DNA of 64,000 nucleotides from Stenotrophomonas rhizophila. GTDB lineage: Bacteria; Pseudomonadota; Gammaproteobacteria; Xanthomonadales; Xanthomonadaceae. The notes under the pieces are model-generated. The model was not told the DNA's origin and ran no database searches. It saw nothing but the letters and a program-made list of their open reading frames with translations. Below, piece after piece: positions 33,220 to 41,510 of the stretch (the first letter of the stretch is position 1; every line of letters begins with the position of its first letter). Where the stretch lies: assembly GCF_003751305.1 (NCBI RefSeq), contig NZ_RJKV01000003.1, positions 310,001 to 374,000 on the forward strand. Reading direction: 5' to 3'. Both the position numbers and the translations under genes were made by a program.

Positions 33220-34059
33220 ATGCTTACCCGTGCCCTGATCGTCGTCCTGGTCATCCTCAACCTCGGTGTCGCCCTGTGGTGGCTGCTGCGCGGCGAACCG
33301 GCCAGCGCACCGCCGGCACCGCCCGTCGGTGTGGCGCAGTTGGAAGTGCTGCCGAGCACGCAGGCGCCGCCGGCCACGGCGACGCCGGTGACCGCGGCGC
33401 CGGCACTGCAGGACGTCACGCCCGCCTCCGCGTCCGCGCCTGTGACACAGCCGCCGGTGACCACCGCCGCGCCGGCCACCGCCGTGGCCGACACGCCTGC
33501 GCCAACGCCGGCTGCCAGCGTCCCTGCACCGGCCCCGGTGGCCGCAGCGCCCACACCGGCCGCCGTACCCGCACCCGTCACCGCGACACCCACTCCCGCC
33601 CAATGCGTGAGCCTGGGGCCCTTCGCGGACCGCGCAACGGCCCAGACCGCCCAGTCGCGCGCCGGGAATGCCCTGCGTGGCGCCAAGCTGCGTGAGGTCG
33701 CCGATGCCGGCGCCACCCGCTACCGCGTGCTGCTGCCGCCCGCCGCCAGCCGTGAGGACGCGCAGGCCACGGTCAAGCGCATCGTCGCGGCCGGCGTGAG
33801 CGACTACTACATCATTGCCCAGGGCGAGGACACCAACGCCATCGCGCTTGGCCAGTACCGCAATCGCGAAGGCGCGGATCGCCGCCTGGCCGCCCTGAGC
33901 GCCGCCGGTTTCAAGGCGACCATGGTCGCCAGCGGGGGCGATGGCAGCGCGCAGTGGTGGCTGGATGCGACCCTTGCCGAAGGCACCGACCCCGCCGTGG
34001 CCCGCCAGCGCAGCGGCGCAGCTCAGCACCGCTCGCTGGAATGCGCGCGCTTGCGCTAG
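33220..34059 (+). CDS. SPOR domain membrane protein
   Basis: A 279-residue protein with one N-terminal transmembrane helix (ALIVVLVILNLGVALWWLL), a long Pro/Ala/Thr-rich linker (residues about 28-125) and a C-terminal globular part (AQCVSLGPFADRATAQTAQS, then GATRYRVLLPPAASREDAQ and DYYIIAQGEDTNAIALGQYR) that matches SPOR repeats. SPOR domains bind denuded peptidoglycan at the septum, so a periplasmic cell-envelope role is likely. It follows coaX by 9 nt and probably shares its transcript. Confidence 0.85.
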   Translation: MLTRALIVVLVILNLGVALWWLLRGEPASAPPAPPVGVAQLEVLPSTQAPPATATPVTAAPALQDVTPASASAPVTQPPVTTAAPATAVADTPAPTPAASVPAPAPVAAAPTPAAVPAPVTATPTPAQCVSLGPFADRATAQTAQSRAGNALRGAKLREVADAGATRYRVLLPPAASREDAQATVKRIVAAGVSDYYIIAQGEDTNAIALGQYRNREGADRRLAALSAAGFKATMVASGGDGSAQWWLDATLAEGTDPAVARQRSGAAQHRSLECARLR

Positions 34060-34100
34060 AATCCCGGCTCCGCGACGGGTCATCCCGCTGCGATGCCCAT

Positions 34101-34176
34101 GCCGGCATAGCTCAGTTGGTAGAGCAACCGCCTTGTAAGCGGTAGGTCCCCAGTTCGAATCCGGGTGCCGGCACCA
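34101..34176 (+). tRNA. tRNA-Thr (anticodon TGT)
   Basis: The 76-nt gene folds as a full cloverleaf: acceptor arms GCCGGCA and TGCCGGC, D-arm AGCTCAGTTGGTAGAGC, anticodon loop CTTGTAA between ACCGC and GCGGT, TTCGAATCC T-loop and an encoded CCA end. The anticodon TGT reads ACA/ACG threonine codons. A TAGAAT box at 34057-34062, over the stop of the SPOR gene, could be its -10 element. Confidence 0.97.
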
Positions 34177-34269
34177 TTAATGCACGGTCGATGACGACTG
34201 CTGCAGCGCCGCGAGTCGTATCCCCCCGCGCTGGCTATGCTGGTCCTCTTTGCAATGGAGGCAACAGCG

Positions 34270-35190
34270 ATGGCGATGTATTCCCCGGTTTCCCTGATTG
34301 GCGTGCCCACCGATATCGGGGCGGGCCACCGTGGCGCGGGTCTGGGACCGGACGCCCTGCGCATCGCGGGCCTGGGTGATGCGCTCACCGCGCGCGGCGT
34401 GGAGGTGCGCGACCTCGGCAACCTGGCCGGTCCGCGCAACCCGTGGACGGCACCGGTGCAGGGCTACCGCCATCTGGACGAAGTGGTGGCCTGGAACCGT
34501 GCGCTGATGGACGCCACCTACGCCGAGCTGCAGGCCGGGCGCATGCCGATCATGTTGGGCGGTGACCATTGCCTGGGGATCGGCTCGATCACCGCGGTCG
34601 CGCGCTGGTGCCGCGAGCAGGGCAAGGACCTGCGCGTGCTGTGGCTGGACGCGCATTCGGATTTCAACACCAGCGAGGTCACCCCGTCGGGCAACGTCCA
34701 CGGCATGCCGGTGGCCTGCCTGTGCGGGCTCGGCCCGGACGCATTGACCCGGCTGGGTGGCGATGCCCCGGCGATCCGCCCGCAGCAGGTGCACCAGATC
34801 GGCATCCGCTCGGTGGACCAGGAAGAGAAGCGCCTGATCAAGCAGCACCAGGTGGATGTCTATGACATGCGCTACATCGACGAAGCCGGCATGAAGCGCA
34901 CGATGGAGGCAGCGCTGGCCGGCATCGACGCCAACACGCACCTGCACGTCAGCTTCGACGTGGATTTCCTGGATCCCAGCATTGCACCCGGCGTCGGCAC
35001 CACCGTGCCGGGCGGGGTCAATTACCGTGAAGCGCAGCTGGTGATGGAGATGATCGCCGACACCGGGCGCATGGGGTCGCTGGACATCGTCGAGCTGAAT
35101 CCGCTGCTGGACAACCGCAATGCGACGGCCGAACTGGCCGTCGATCTGGTCGAAAGCCTGTTCGGGAAATCGACCCTGATGCGCGATTGA
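34270..35190 (+). CDS. rocF: Arginase
   Basis: A 306-residue ureohydrolase. The Mn ligands are present in MLGGDHCLGIGS, WLDAHSDFNTSE and SFDVDFLDPSIAPGVG, and HGMPVACLCG is typical of arginase rather than agmatinase. It splits arginine to ornithine and urea. The ATG at 34270 (MAMYSPVSLIGVPTDIG) was chosen because GGAGG lies 8 nt upstream at 34257-34261; an ATG at 34237 would add 11 unconserved residues. It stands alone between the tRNA and the entericidin gene. Confidence 0.93.
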   Translation: MAMYSPVSLIGVPTDIGAGHRGAGLGPDALRIAGLGDALTARGVEVRDLGNLAGPRNPWTAPVQGYRHLDEVVAWNRALMDATYAELQAGRMPIMLGGDHCLGIGSITAVARWCREQGKDLRVLWLDAHSDFNTSEVTPSGNVHGMPVACLCGLGPDALTRLGGDAPAIRPQQVHQIGIRSVDQEEKRLIKQHQVDVYDMRYIDEAGMKRTMEAALAGIDANTHLHVSFDVDFLDPSIAPGVGTTVPGGVNYREAQLVMEMIADTGRMGSLDIVELNPLLDNRNATAELAVDLVESLFGKSTLMRD

Positions 35191-35381
35191 GGACGCTTGG
35201 CTGAACCGCATTTTCCTGCGTTCACATCCGCTGCACGCCTCTCCAGCCAGATTGCACGTCACGCGGCGCTGTGTGTTTCGACCCACGGCACTGCAGGTCA
35301 GGAAGGGGGGCTGCGCTGGCGTGCTCTCCTGACAGGCGGGACCGGATTTCGGTATTGAATTTGAACAACCAGGAGAACCCC

Positions 35382-35519
35382 ATGAAGCGTGTTATCGCAC
35401 TGATGCTGTTGTCGATGTTCTCGGTGGCCATGCTGTCCGGCTGCAACACCGTTGCTGGTGCAGGCAAGGACGTGCAGAAGGCCGGTGAATCGGTCGAAGA
35501 CGCTGCCAAGGGCAACTGA
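35382..35519 (+). CDS. Entericidin family small lipoprotein
   Basis: A 45-residue lipoprotein. The signal segment MKRVIALMLLSMFSVAMLSG is followed by the lipidated Cys and NTVAGAGKDVQKAGESVEDA, the entericidin A/B pattern. CAGGAGAACCCC precedes the ATG. Entericidins are tiny envelope lipoproteins of uncertain role, induced in stationary phase in E. coli and described there as an antidote/toxin pair; only one is found here. Confidence 0.93.
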   Translation: MKRVIALMLLSMFSVAMLSGCNTVAGAGKDVQKAGESVEDAAKGN

Positions 35520-35541
35520 TCCGCGGATCAGCAGTCAACGG

Positions 35542-35568
35542 AAAAGGCCGGGAATTCCCGGCCTTTTT
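35542..35568 (+). terminator. Intrinsic terminator of the entericidin gene
   Basis: AAAAGGCCGGG and CCCGGCCTTTT form an 11-bp stem around AATT, and the T-tract runs to 35568. It lies 22 nt after the stop and, being symmetric with A- and T-tracts, could work in both directions. Confidence 0.93.
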
Positions 35569-35720
35569 CATGTCCGCGCGATGACAGCGCGGACGAGACC
35601 GTAGTGAATCCATTCAAGCTCGTGAGCGCGTGTTTCATCGCCGCTTGACCGCATGCCAACGTGCGCTGTCGCATTCTGAGTGCACGGCGAGATGGCCGTT
35701 GCAATCAAGGATGCGAACCC

Positions 35721-35942
35721 ATGAACAAAGACATCATTTCCGGCAAGTGGACGCAGCTCAAAGGCAAGGCGCAGGCCAAGTGGGGCGACCTGACCGACGA
35801 CGATTTCAAGGTGGCCGAAGGCAATGCCGAATATCTGGCAGGCCGCCTGCAGGAACGCTATGGCTGGGCACGTGACCGTGCTGAAACCGAGGTCCGCGAC
35901 TTCGAAGCGGCCATGCGCAAGGATTATCCGGATTACCACTGA
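35721..35942 (+). CDS. CsbD family stress protein
   Basis: A 73-residue protein starting [20 protein letters not shown], with [20 protein letters not shown] and [20 protein letters not shown], the CsbD pattern. Members are small, very hydrophilic and induced by general stress in many bacteria; their action is unknown. It stands alone with its own terminator. Confidence 0.94.
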   Translation: MNKDIISGKWTQLKGKAQAKWGDLTDDDFKVAEGNAEYLAGRLQERYGWARDRAETEVRDFEAAMRKDYPDYH

Positions 35943-35988
35943 GTGGTGATCCAGTACGACGGATCAGCCGTCGGGGGTTGAAACCGGG

Positions 35989-36014
35989 ACGGGCCGCGAG
36001 AGCGGCCCGTTTTT
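35989..36014 (+). terminator. Intrinsic terminator of the csbD-like gene
   Basis: ACGGGCCGC and GCGGCCCGT form a 9-bp stem around a 4-nt loop followed by TTTT. It lies 46 nt after the stop and just before the convergent gene at 36033. Confidence 0.9.
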
Positions 36015-36032
36015 CATGCGCGTCGTTCGCGA

Positions 36033-36833
36033 TCAGCGGCCTGGATACGGCGGCGGATCCGGCACGTAGCGGTTGGGGAATGCCTGGGGTTCACCGCGTG
36101 CCGGTGTGCCCGTCCGTGGAATGATCCCGCGGGCGATCAGATTGCGTTCGCTGTCGTAGCGGACCTGCACCTGCTGCGCCGGGTAGGGGGTATCGCGTTC
36201 AAAGGCGGTGTTGCGCACGCGCGAGGCCTCGCGCTCGCCATGACCGGTGCCGAGCTGGGGGGCCGGTGCGGAGGAGCCGGTGACACGCACACTTTCCAGT
36301 GATGACGAGCGTGCCTGTGGGCGCGCCTTGGCATCGGCCGATCCCGCCGCCGCTGGGGCGACTGCCATGGACACCCGCCCAGCCTCGTGGAAGACCGCCA
36401 CGCCGATCACGCCGATGTTGTCCGGGCGCCCGGTGCGGCCGGCGTAGCTGCGGTCCGGATCGGTGAACACGAACTGGGCGACCTCCTCCGACGACTTGCG
36501 CCAGCCATGGATGTCCGTGGTCTGCCAGGGGTTGAGCACGTAGCCGGTCTGGCCGGGTGCGGCGACCTCACCGCTGATGGCGTTCAGCCCATCGACCGAA
36601 AGCACCACCAGCACGCGCTCGGCGCTGCCGTTGCGCAGGCGCACGCTGTAGCGGTGGCCCTGTTGCCCGGCCACCCAGCGTTGCGGGCCTTGGCGATACT
36701 GGGTCAGGGCCTTGCCGCTGTCGCGGTCGATCACCGTCAGGTGGACCGGACCGGTGTCGTAGCGCAGGGGGAGCCCGGGTTTGAAGCCGCACAGGGCCAG
36801 CACGGCCAGCAGGGGCAGGATCAGACGCTTCAT
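36033..36833 (-). CDS. Secreted hypothetical protein
   Basis: A 266-residue protein with a signal peptide (MKRLILPLLAVLALCGFKPG). The mature first half looks like one beta-rich domain (GHRYSVRLRNGSAERVLVVL, WQTTDIHGWRKSSEEVAQFV, PDNIGVIGVAVFHEAG). The second half is low-complexity and basic and ends PDPPPYPGR. The DGLNAISGE and DIHGWRKSSEEVA segments are conserved-looking in uncharacterised Xanthomonadaceae proteins as I remember them. No function is assigned. Confidence 0.75.
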   Translation of the reverse strand: MKRLILPLLAVLALCGFKPGLPLRYDTGPVHLTVIDRDSGKALTQYRQGPQRWVAGQQGHRYSVRLRNGSAERVLVVLSVDGLNAISGEVAAPGQTGYVLNPWQTTDIHGWRKSSEEVAQFVFTDPDRSYAGRTGRPDNIGVIGVAVFHEAGRVSMAVAPAAAGSADAKARPQARSSSLESVRVTGSSAPAPQLGTGHGEREASRVRNTAFERDTPYPAQQVQVRYDSERNLIARGIIPRTGTPARGEPQAFPNRYVPDPPPYPGR

Positions 36834-36941
36834 GGCAAGGCTCCGCAGGGCAGGTGCAGTATCAAACGCACGGCCCCGGCCGACGGGGTTGAGCGCGGGC
36901 AGGTAAACTGGGACGGTTCACTTGTCAGCACTGATTCCCCC

Positions 36942-38231
36942 ATGACGACCCGCGTTCTTACCGGCATCACCCCCTCCGGCACGCCCCATCTGGGCAACTA
37001 TGTCGGTGCCATCCGCCCGGCGATCGCCGCCAGCCAGGCCTCGGATATCGAGAGCTTCTTCTTTCTGGCCGACCTGCACAGCCTGATCAAGGCGCAGGAG
37101 CCCGAGCGCACCCAGCGCTCCACGCTGGAGATCGCGGCAAGCTGGCTGGCCTGTGGGCTGGACCCGGACAAGGTGTGGTTCTACCGGCAGAGCGACATCC
37201 CGGAAACCACCGAGCTGATGTGGTTCCTGACCGTGATCGCCAGCAAGGGCATCCTCAACCGCGCGCACGCCTACAAGGCCGCCGTGGACAAGAACCGCGA
37301 GGAGCAGCTGGATGACGACGCCGGGGTCAGCGCGGGGTTGTTCATGTACCCGGTGCTGATGGCCGCCGACATCCTGATCTTCAAGGCCAACCGCGTGCCG
37401 GTCGGTCGCGACCAGATCCAGCACATCGAGATGGCGCGCGATTTCGCGCAGCGCTTCAACCATGTCTACGGGCAGGCGTTCTTCCCGCTGCCGGAGGTGG
37501 TGATCGATGAGCAGGTCGCCACGCTGGCGGGCCTGGATGGCCGCAAGATGAGCAAGAGTTACCACAACACCATTCCGCTGTTCGCCCCGCGCGCGGAGCT
37601 GAAGAAGCTGGTGTTCTCGATCCTGACCGATTCGCGCGCGCCCGGCGAGCCCAAGAGCACAGAAGGCTCGGCGCTGTTCCAGATGTACCAGGCGTTTGCC
37701 ACCCCGGAGCAGACCGCGGCGTTCGCGCAGGCCTTCGCCGACGGCATCAGCTGGGGCGATGCCAAGCAGCAGCTGTTCGAACGCATCGACAGCGAGATCA
37801 CTCCGCTGCGCGAGCGCTATGACGCGTTGATGGCCGAGCCGGAAAAAATCGAGGCGCTGCTGCGTCGTCGTGGCCAGCAGCTGCGCGAGCAGTTGGCCGT
37901 GCCGTTGCTCAAGGAGCTGCGTCATGCGGTGGGCCTGCGCGATCTGTCCACCGCCGGTGACGTGCCCAGTGAAGAAAGCGGGGCCGCACGCGCTGCACCG
38001 CCGCTGTTCAAGCAGTACCGCGAACAGGATGGCCGCTTCTACTTCAAGCTGCAGGCCAGTGACGGCACGCCGCTGATCCAGAGCGAGGGCTTCGATTCGC
38101 CGCGTGACGCCGGCCAGCTGATCGGCGTGCTCAAGCAGACCGAGCATGGCGACGGACTCCAGAGCGAATTGTTCAAGCTCGAGGCCGAAGTGGACGTGGT
38201 GCTCGCCGCATTGCAGGCACTGCGCGAGTAA
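36942..38231 (+). CDS. trpS: Tryptophan-tRNA ligase with C-terminal YegP-like extension
   Basis: A 429-residue class I synthetase. The HIGH-type motif is SGTPHLGNYVGAI and the KMSKS loop is GRKMSKSYHN, so the catalytic core is intact. It is about 90 residues longer than E. coli TrpS (334 aa). The last 70 residues (KQYREQDGRFYFKLQASDG, then PLIQSEGFDSPRDAGQLIG) resemble the DUF1508/YegP fold, which occurs elsewhere as a free-standing protein. The ATG at 36942 follows the dense upstream region by a short leader. It charges tRNA-Trp; the role of the extension is unknown. Confidence 0.94.
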   Translation: MTTRVLTGITPSGTPHLGNYVGAIRPAIAASQASDIESFFFLADLHSLIKAQEPERTQRSTLEIAASWLACGLDPDKVWFYRQSDIPETTELMWFLTVIASKGILNRAHAYKAAVDKNREEQLDDDAGVSAGLFMYPVLMAADILIFKANRVPVGRDQIQHIEMARDFAQRFNHVYGQAFFPLPEVVIDEQVATLAGLDGRKMSKSYHNTIPLFAPRAELKKLVFSILTDSRAPGEPKSTEGSALFQMYQAFATPEQTAAFAQAFADGISWGDAKQQLFERIDSEITPLRERYDALMAEPEKIEALLRRRGQQLREQLAVPLLKELRHAVGLRDLSTAGDVPSEESGAARAAPPLFKQYREQDGRFYFKLQASDGTPLIQSEGFDSPRDAGQLIGVLKQTEHGDGLQSELFKLEAEVDVVLAALQALRE

Positions 38232-38312
38232 CACCCGCCGCTGGCCGACAACCGGGCTATGGCATGATGCCCCTGCACGCCGCAGGGGCGTGTTCCTGCA
38301 CGGGAGACTGCG

Positions 38313-38642
38313 ATGGCCTGGTTGTCGTTGTTGTTGTTCCTGCCCTGGTTCGTGCTGCTGGGCACGTTGTACTGGCTGTTTCCGCGCCAGCCGCGTGGCA
38401 CCGCGCGCCGCCTGTTCGATGGTGCCGCGCTGGTGCTGGCCTTCGTGCTGAGCATCGTGGCGATGCTGTGGGGCCACCACATCGGCGTGGTCCAGAACGA
38501 TGCCGGGCCGATCTGGCGACAGGTGCTGGCGGTGCTCTATGCCTACGGCGCGTTCCTGGCGGTGATGGTCGCCGCGCTGCTGCTGCGTGGGCCACTGCTG
38601 AGCGCGACTGCGACCAAAGCCGCATCGAAGCCGCTGCACTGA
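38313..38642 (+). CDS. Small hypothetical membrane protein
   Basis: A 109-residue protein with three predicted transmembrane helices (MAWLSLLLFLPWFVLLGTLY, FDGAALVLAFVLSIVAMLWG, VLAVLYAYGAFLAVMVAALL). CGGGAGACTGCG precedes the ATG. Not recognised. It lies between trpS and a metallo-beta-lactamase gene in the same direction, with 40 nt to the latter. Confidence 0.75.
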   Translation: MAWLSLLLFLPWFVLLGTLYWLFPRQPRGTARRLFDGAALVLAFVLSIVAMLWGHHIGVVQNDAGPIWRQVLAVLYAYGAFLAVMVAALLLRGPLLSATATKAASKPLH

Positions 38643-38682
38643 TCGACGTAAGATGGGAGCGTTTCGCGCCAGGGAGGTGGTG

Positions 38683-39615
38683 ATGCACGTCGACCCCAGC
38701 ATTCATACGATCGACACCGCGTTCCAGCGCGATGATTTCGACGCCGCCTACCTGATCGTCGAGAACGGTCGGGCGGCTTTCATCGATTGCGGTACCGGCC
38801 TGGCCGTCCCGGCGATGCTCGCCGCGTTGACGCGCGCCGGCTGCACGCCCGAACAGGTCGAGTGGCTGATCCTGACCCATGTGCATCTGGATCATGCCGG
38901 CGGTGCCGGCCTGCTGATGCAGCAACTGCCCAACGCCACGCTGGTGGTGCATCCGCGCGGCGCGCCGCACATGGTCGATCCGACCCGCCTGATCGCCGGT
39001 GCGACCGAGGTCTATGGTGAGGCGGAAATCGCGCGCAGCTATGGGCCGATCCTGGCGGTGGCTGCCGACCGGGTGGTGATCGCCGAGGATGGCCATACCG
39101 TGGATCTGGCCGGCCGCCTGCTGCTGTGCGTGGATACGCCCGGGCACGCGCGTCATCACCTGTGCGTGTGGGATGCGCGCAGCCGCAGCTGGTTCACCGG
39201 CGATACCTTCGGGCTGTCCTACCGCGAGCTGGACAGCGCGCAGGGGGCCTTCATCGTGCCGACGTCATCGCCGGTGCAGTTCGATCCCGAGCCGCTGAAA
39301 CAGTCGATCGCGAAGATGCTGGCCTACGATCCACAGGCCATGTACCTGACCCACTACGGGCGCGTGGCACCGCCGCGGAAGCTGGCTGACGATCTCGTCG
39401 AGCAGATCGATGCGATGGTCGAGATCGGCCGCCAATGCGACGGTCGGCCGGATCGGCATCGCTGCCTGGTCGCCGCGCTGACGGCGTTGTACCTGGAGCG
39501 CGCACAGGCCCACGGCTGCCCGTTGGACGACGAAGCGGTGACCCGGGTGCTGGCGATGGACATCGAACTCAACGCGCAGGGCCTGGCGTGCTGGCTGGAT
39601 CGCGATCGGCGCTAG
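38683..39615 (+). CDS. Metallo-beta-lactamase-fold hydrolase
   Basis: A 310-residue protein. The zinc-binding motif is LTHVHLDHAGGAGLL near residue 67, with further ligands in DTPGHARHHLCVWD, FTGDTFGLSYREL and YLTHYGRV. The C-terminus has a helical extension. The fold covers glyoxalase II-like thioesterases, lactonases and nucleases; substrate is unknown. The ATG at 38683 was chosen because AGGGAGGTGG precedes it; an ATG at 38653 would add ten residues. Confidence 0.88.
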   Translation: MHVDPSIHTIDTAFQRDDFDAAYLIVENGRAAFIDCGTGLAVPAMLAALTRAGCTPEQVEWLILTHVHLDHAGGAGLLMQQLPNATLVVHPRGAPHMVDPTRLIAGATEVYGEAEIARSYGPILAVAADRVVIAEDGHTVDLAGRLLLCVDTPGHARHHLCVWDARSRSWFTGDTFGLSYRELDSAQGAFIVPTSSPVQFDPEPLKQSIAKMLAYDPQAMYLTHYGRVAPPRKLADDLVEQIDAMVEIGRQCDGRPDRHRCLVAALTALYLERAQAHGCPLDDEAVTRVLAMDIELNAQGLACWLDRDRR

Positions 39616-39686
39616 TGCACGGTCACGAGGGTGTCACGTTACACTCCGGTGTCCCGTTTTCTGTCCTGGTGTCTGCCGTGAATCCG

Positions 39687-41339
39687 ATGCGCATGCTGCT
39701 GCTGTCGTCCTGCCTGTTCGTGGGCGGCCTGGCCCACGCCGCCAATGACCTGCCCGGTGGCGGCATTGATCCGCAGGCTCTGTCGCGGCACGTACGCATC
39801 CTGGCCTCGGACGAGTTCGAAGGCCGCGCCCCGGCCACGCCCGGCGAAGAGCGCACGGTCCAGTACCTGATCGAAGAATTCAAGACGTACGGCCTGCAGC
39901 CCGGCGGCGTCGACGGCGGCTGGGTGCAGCCGGTGCCGATGGTGCGCGCGCAGGTCGATGGCCCGGTACGTGCGCAGCTGCGCCAGAAGGGCAAGCAGCG
40001 CGCCCTGGTCAATGGCGAGGATGTCACGCTGCAGAGCCTGCGTCCGCAGGATGCGGTGGCGATCAAGAACGCCCCGCTGGTGTTCGTGGGCTACGGCATC
40101 GACGCGCCCGAACGCCACTGGAACGATTACAAGGACGTCGATCTGCACGGCAAGATCGCCGTGGTGCTGATCAACGACGCCGATTTCGAGGCCGACCAGC
40201 CGGGCGCGTTCGATGGCAAGGCGGTGACCTACTACGGCCGCTGGACGTACAAATTCGAAGAAGCCGCGCGCCGTGGTGCGCAGGGCGTGCTGATCGTTCA
40301 TGAAACCGCGCCGGCCGCATACGGCTGGGCCACGGTGAAGAGCTCGGGCACCTCGCCGCTGTTCGATATCGAACGCACCCGCGAGCAGGCGCTGGCCCAG
40401 CACGTGCCGGTGCGTGGCTGGATGCAGCGCAGCCTGGCCGAGCAGCTGTTCCGCGATGCGGGCCTGGATTTCGAGGCCGAGAAGCGCCGCGCGATGACGC
40501 CGGCCTTCAAGCCGGTGGCCCTGGGCGATGCGCAGCTCTCGGTGGACTTCAAGCTCAAGCGCGAGCAGGTGATCACCCGCAACGTGGTGGCCAAGCTGCC
40601 GGGCGGCGCGCACGCTGATGAAGCGGTGATCTTCTCCGCGCATTGGGATGCCTTCGGTATCGGCCAGCCCGATGCCAAGGGTGACCGCATCCGTCGCGGT
40701 GCGATCGACAACGCCACCGGCGTGGCCACTGTGCTCGAGCTGGGCCGTGTCTTCGCTGCCGGCCCGCAGCCGCAGCGCACCCTGTACTTCGTGGCGCTGA
40801 CCGCCGAAGAGAAGGGCCTGCTCGGCGCCAGCTATTACGCCGCGCACCCGCTTGCCCCGCTGGACAAGACTGCTGCCGTGTTGAACATCGAGATGTTCAG
40901 CCCGGACGGCCCGACCCGCGACATTGCCTCGTGGGGCAAGGGCCGGGTCTCGCTGGAAGGGGACCTGGAGCGCGTCGCCAAGGCACGTGGCCGCACCTAC
41001 TCGCCGGATCCGAATCTGGAAGCAGGCTTCTTCTACCGCGCCGACCACTTCGCCTTTGCCCGCCTCGGCGTGCCGGCGATCACCATCGGCCCGGGGCTGG
41101 ACATGCGTGAGGGCGGAATCGAGAAGGGCCGTGAACTGCGGGATGCCTACTTCGCCGCCTGCTACCACCAGGCCTGCGATGCCTGGACCCCGAGCTGGGA
41201 TCCGAGTGGCCACGCCGCCGATACGCTGCTGGTCTACGACCTGGGCGCAGAGCTGGCCAACAGCCGTCGCTGGCCTCAGTGGGAAGAAGGCTCCGAGTTC
41301 CGCGCCGAGCGCGAGAAGAGCGAATCGGCCCGCCGCTGA
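39687..41339 (+). CDS. Secreted M28-family metallopeptidase
   Basis: A 550-residue peptidase with a signal peptide (MRMLLLSSCLFVGGLAHA-A). After a protease-associated (PA) domain at about residues 120-260 (VFVGYGIDAPERHWNDYKDV), the zinc domain shows FSAHWDAFGIG, GAIDNATGVATVLELGR and LTAEEKGLLGASYYA, the M28 ligands and catalytic Glu. FYRADHFAFARLGVPAITIG is the C-terminal ligand region. It likely acts as a periplasmic or secreted aminopeptidase. GTG at 39678 is an alternative start, three codons upstream. Confidence 0.9.
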   Translation: MRMLLLSSCLFVGGLAHAANDLPGGGIDPQALSRHVRILASDEFEGRAPATPGEERTVQYLIEEFKTYGLQPGGVDGGWVQPVPMVRAQVDGPVRAQLRQKGKQRALVNGEDVTLQSLRPQDAVAIKNAPLVFVGYGIDAPERHWNDYKDVDLHGKIAVVLINDADFEADQPGAFDGKAVTYYGRWTYKFEEAARRGAQGVLIVHETAPAAYGWATVKSSGTSPLFDIERTREQALAQHVPVRGWMQRSLAEQLFRDAGLDFEAEKRRAMTPAFKPVALGDAQLSVDFKLKREQVITRNVVAKLPGGAHADEAVIFSAHWDAFGIGQPDAKGDRIRRGAIDNATGVATVLELGRVFAAGPQPQRTLYFVALTAEEKGLLGASYYAAHPLAPLDKTAAVLNIEMFSPDGPTRDIASWGKGRVSLEGDLERVAKARGRTYSPDPNLEAGFFYRADHFAFARLGVPAITIGPGLDMREGGIEKGRELRDAYFAACYHQACDAWTPSWDPSGHAADTLLVYDLGAELANSRRWPQWEEGSEFRAEREKSESARR

Positions 41340-41473
41340 GGCAGGCCATCGGCGGCGCTCCGCGCCGCCAGCAGGGCCATCGCCCAAAACAATGCAGCGC
41401 CCACAGGGGCGCTGATTGCATGAGCAGCGGTGCTGGCCTGGGCGAACGCCGGGACCAGCATCGCGAGCATTCC

Positions 41474-41499
41474 CCCGCCCCGCGCGAGCGCGGGGCGGG
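41474..41499 (-). terminator. GC-rich hairpin downstream of the MFS gene
   Basis: CCCGCCCCGCG and CGCGGGGCGGG pair perfectly around a 4-nt loop, 12 nt past the stop of the minus-strand transporter gene. No T-run, so terminator activity is probable but not certain. Confidence 0.6.
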
Positions 41500-41510
41500 C
41501 GGGGCAGCGC

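Noticed and set aside
41276..41470. A small minus-strand membrane protein downstream of the MFS gene (MLAMLVPAFAQASTAAHAIS).
   Set aside because: It has a signal-like start but no ribosome-binding site, overlaps the end of the M28 peptidase gene antisense, and passes through the terminator-like hairpin.
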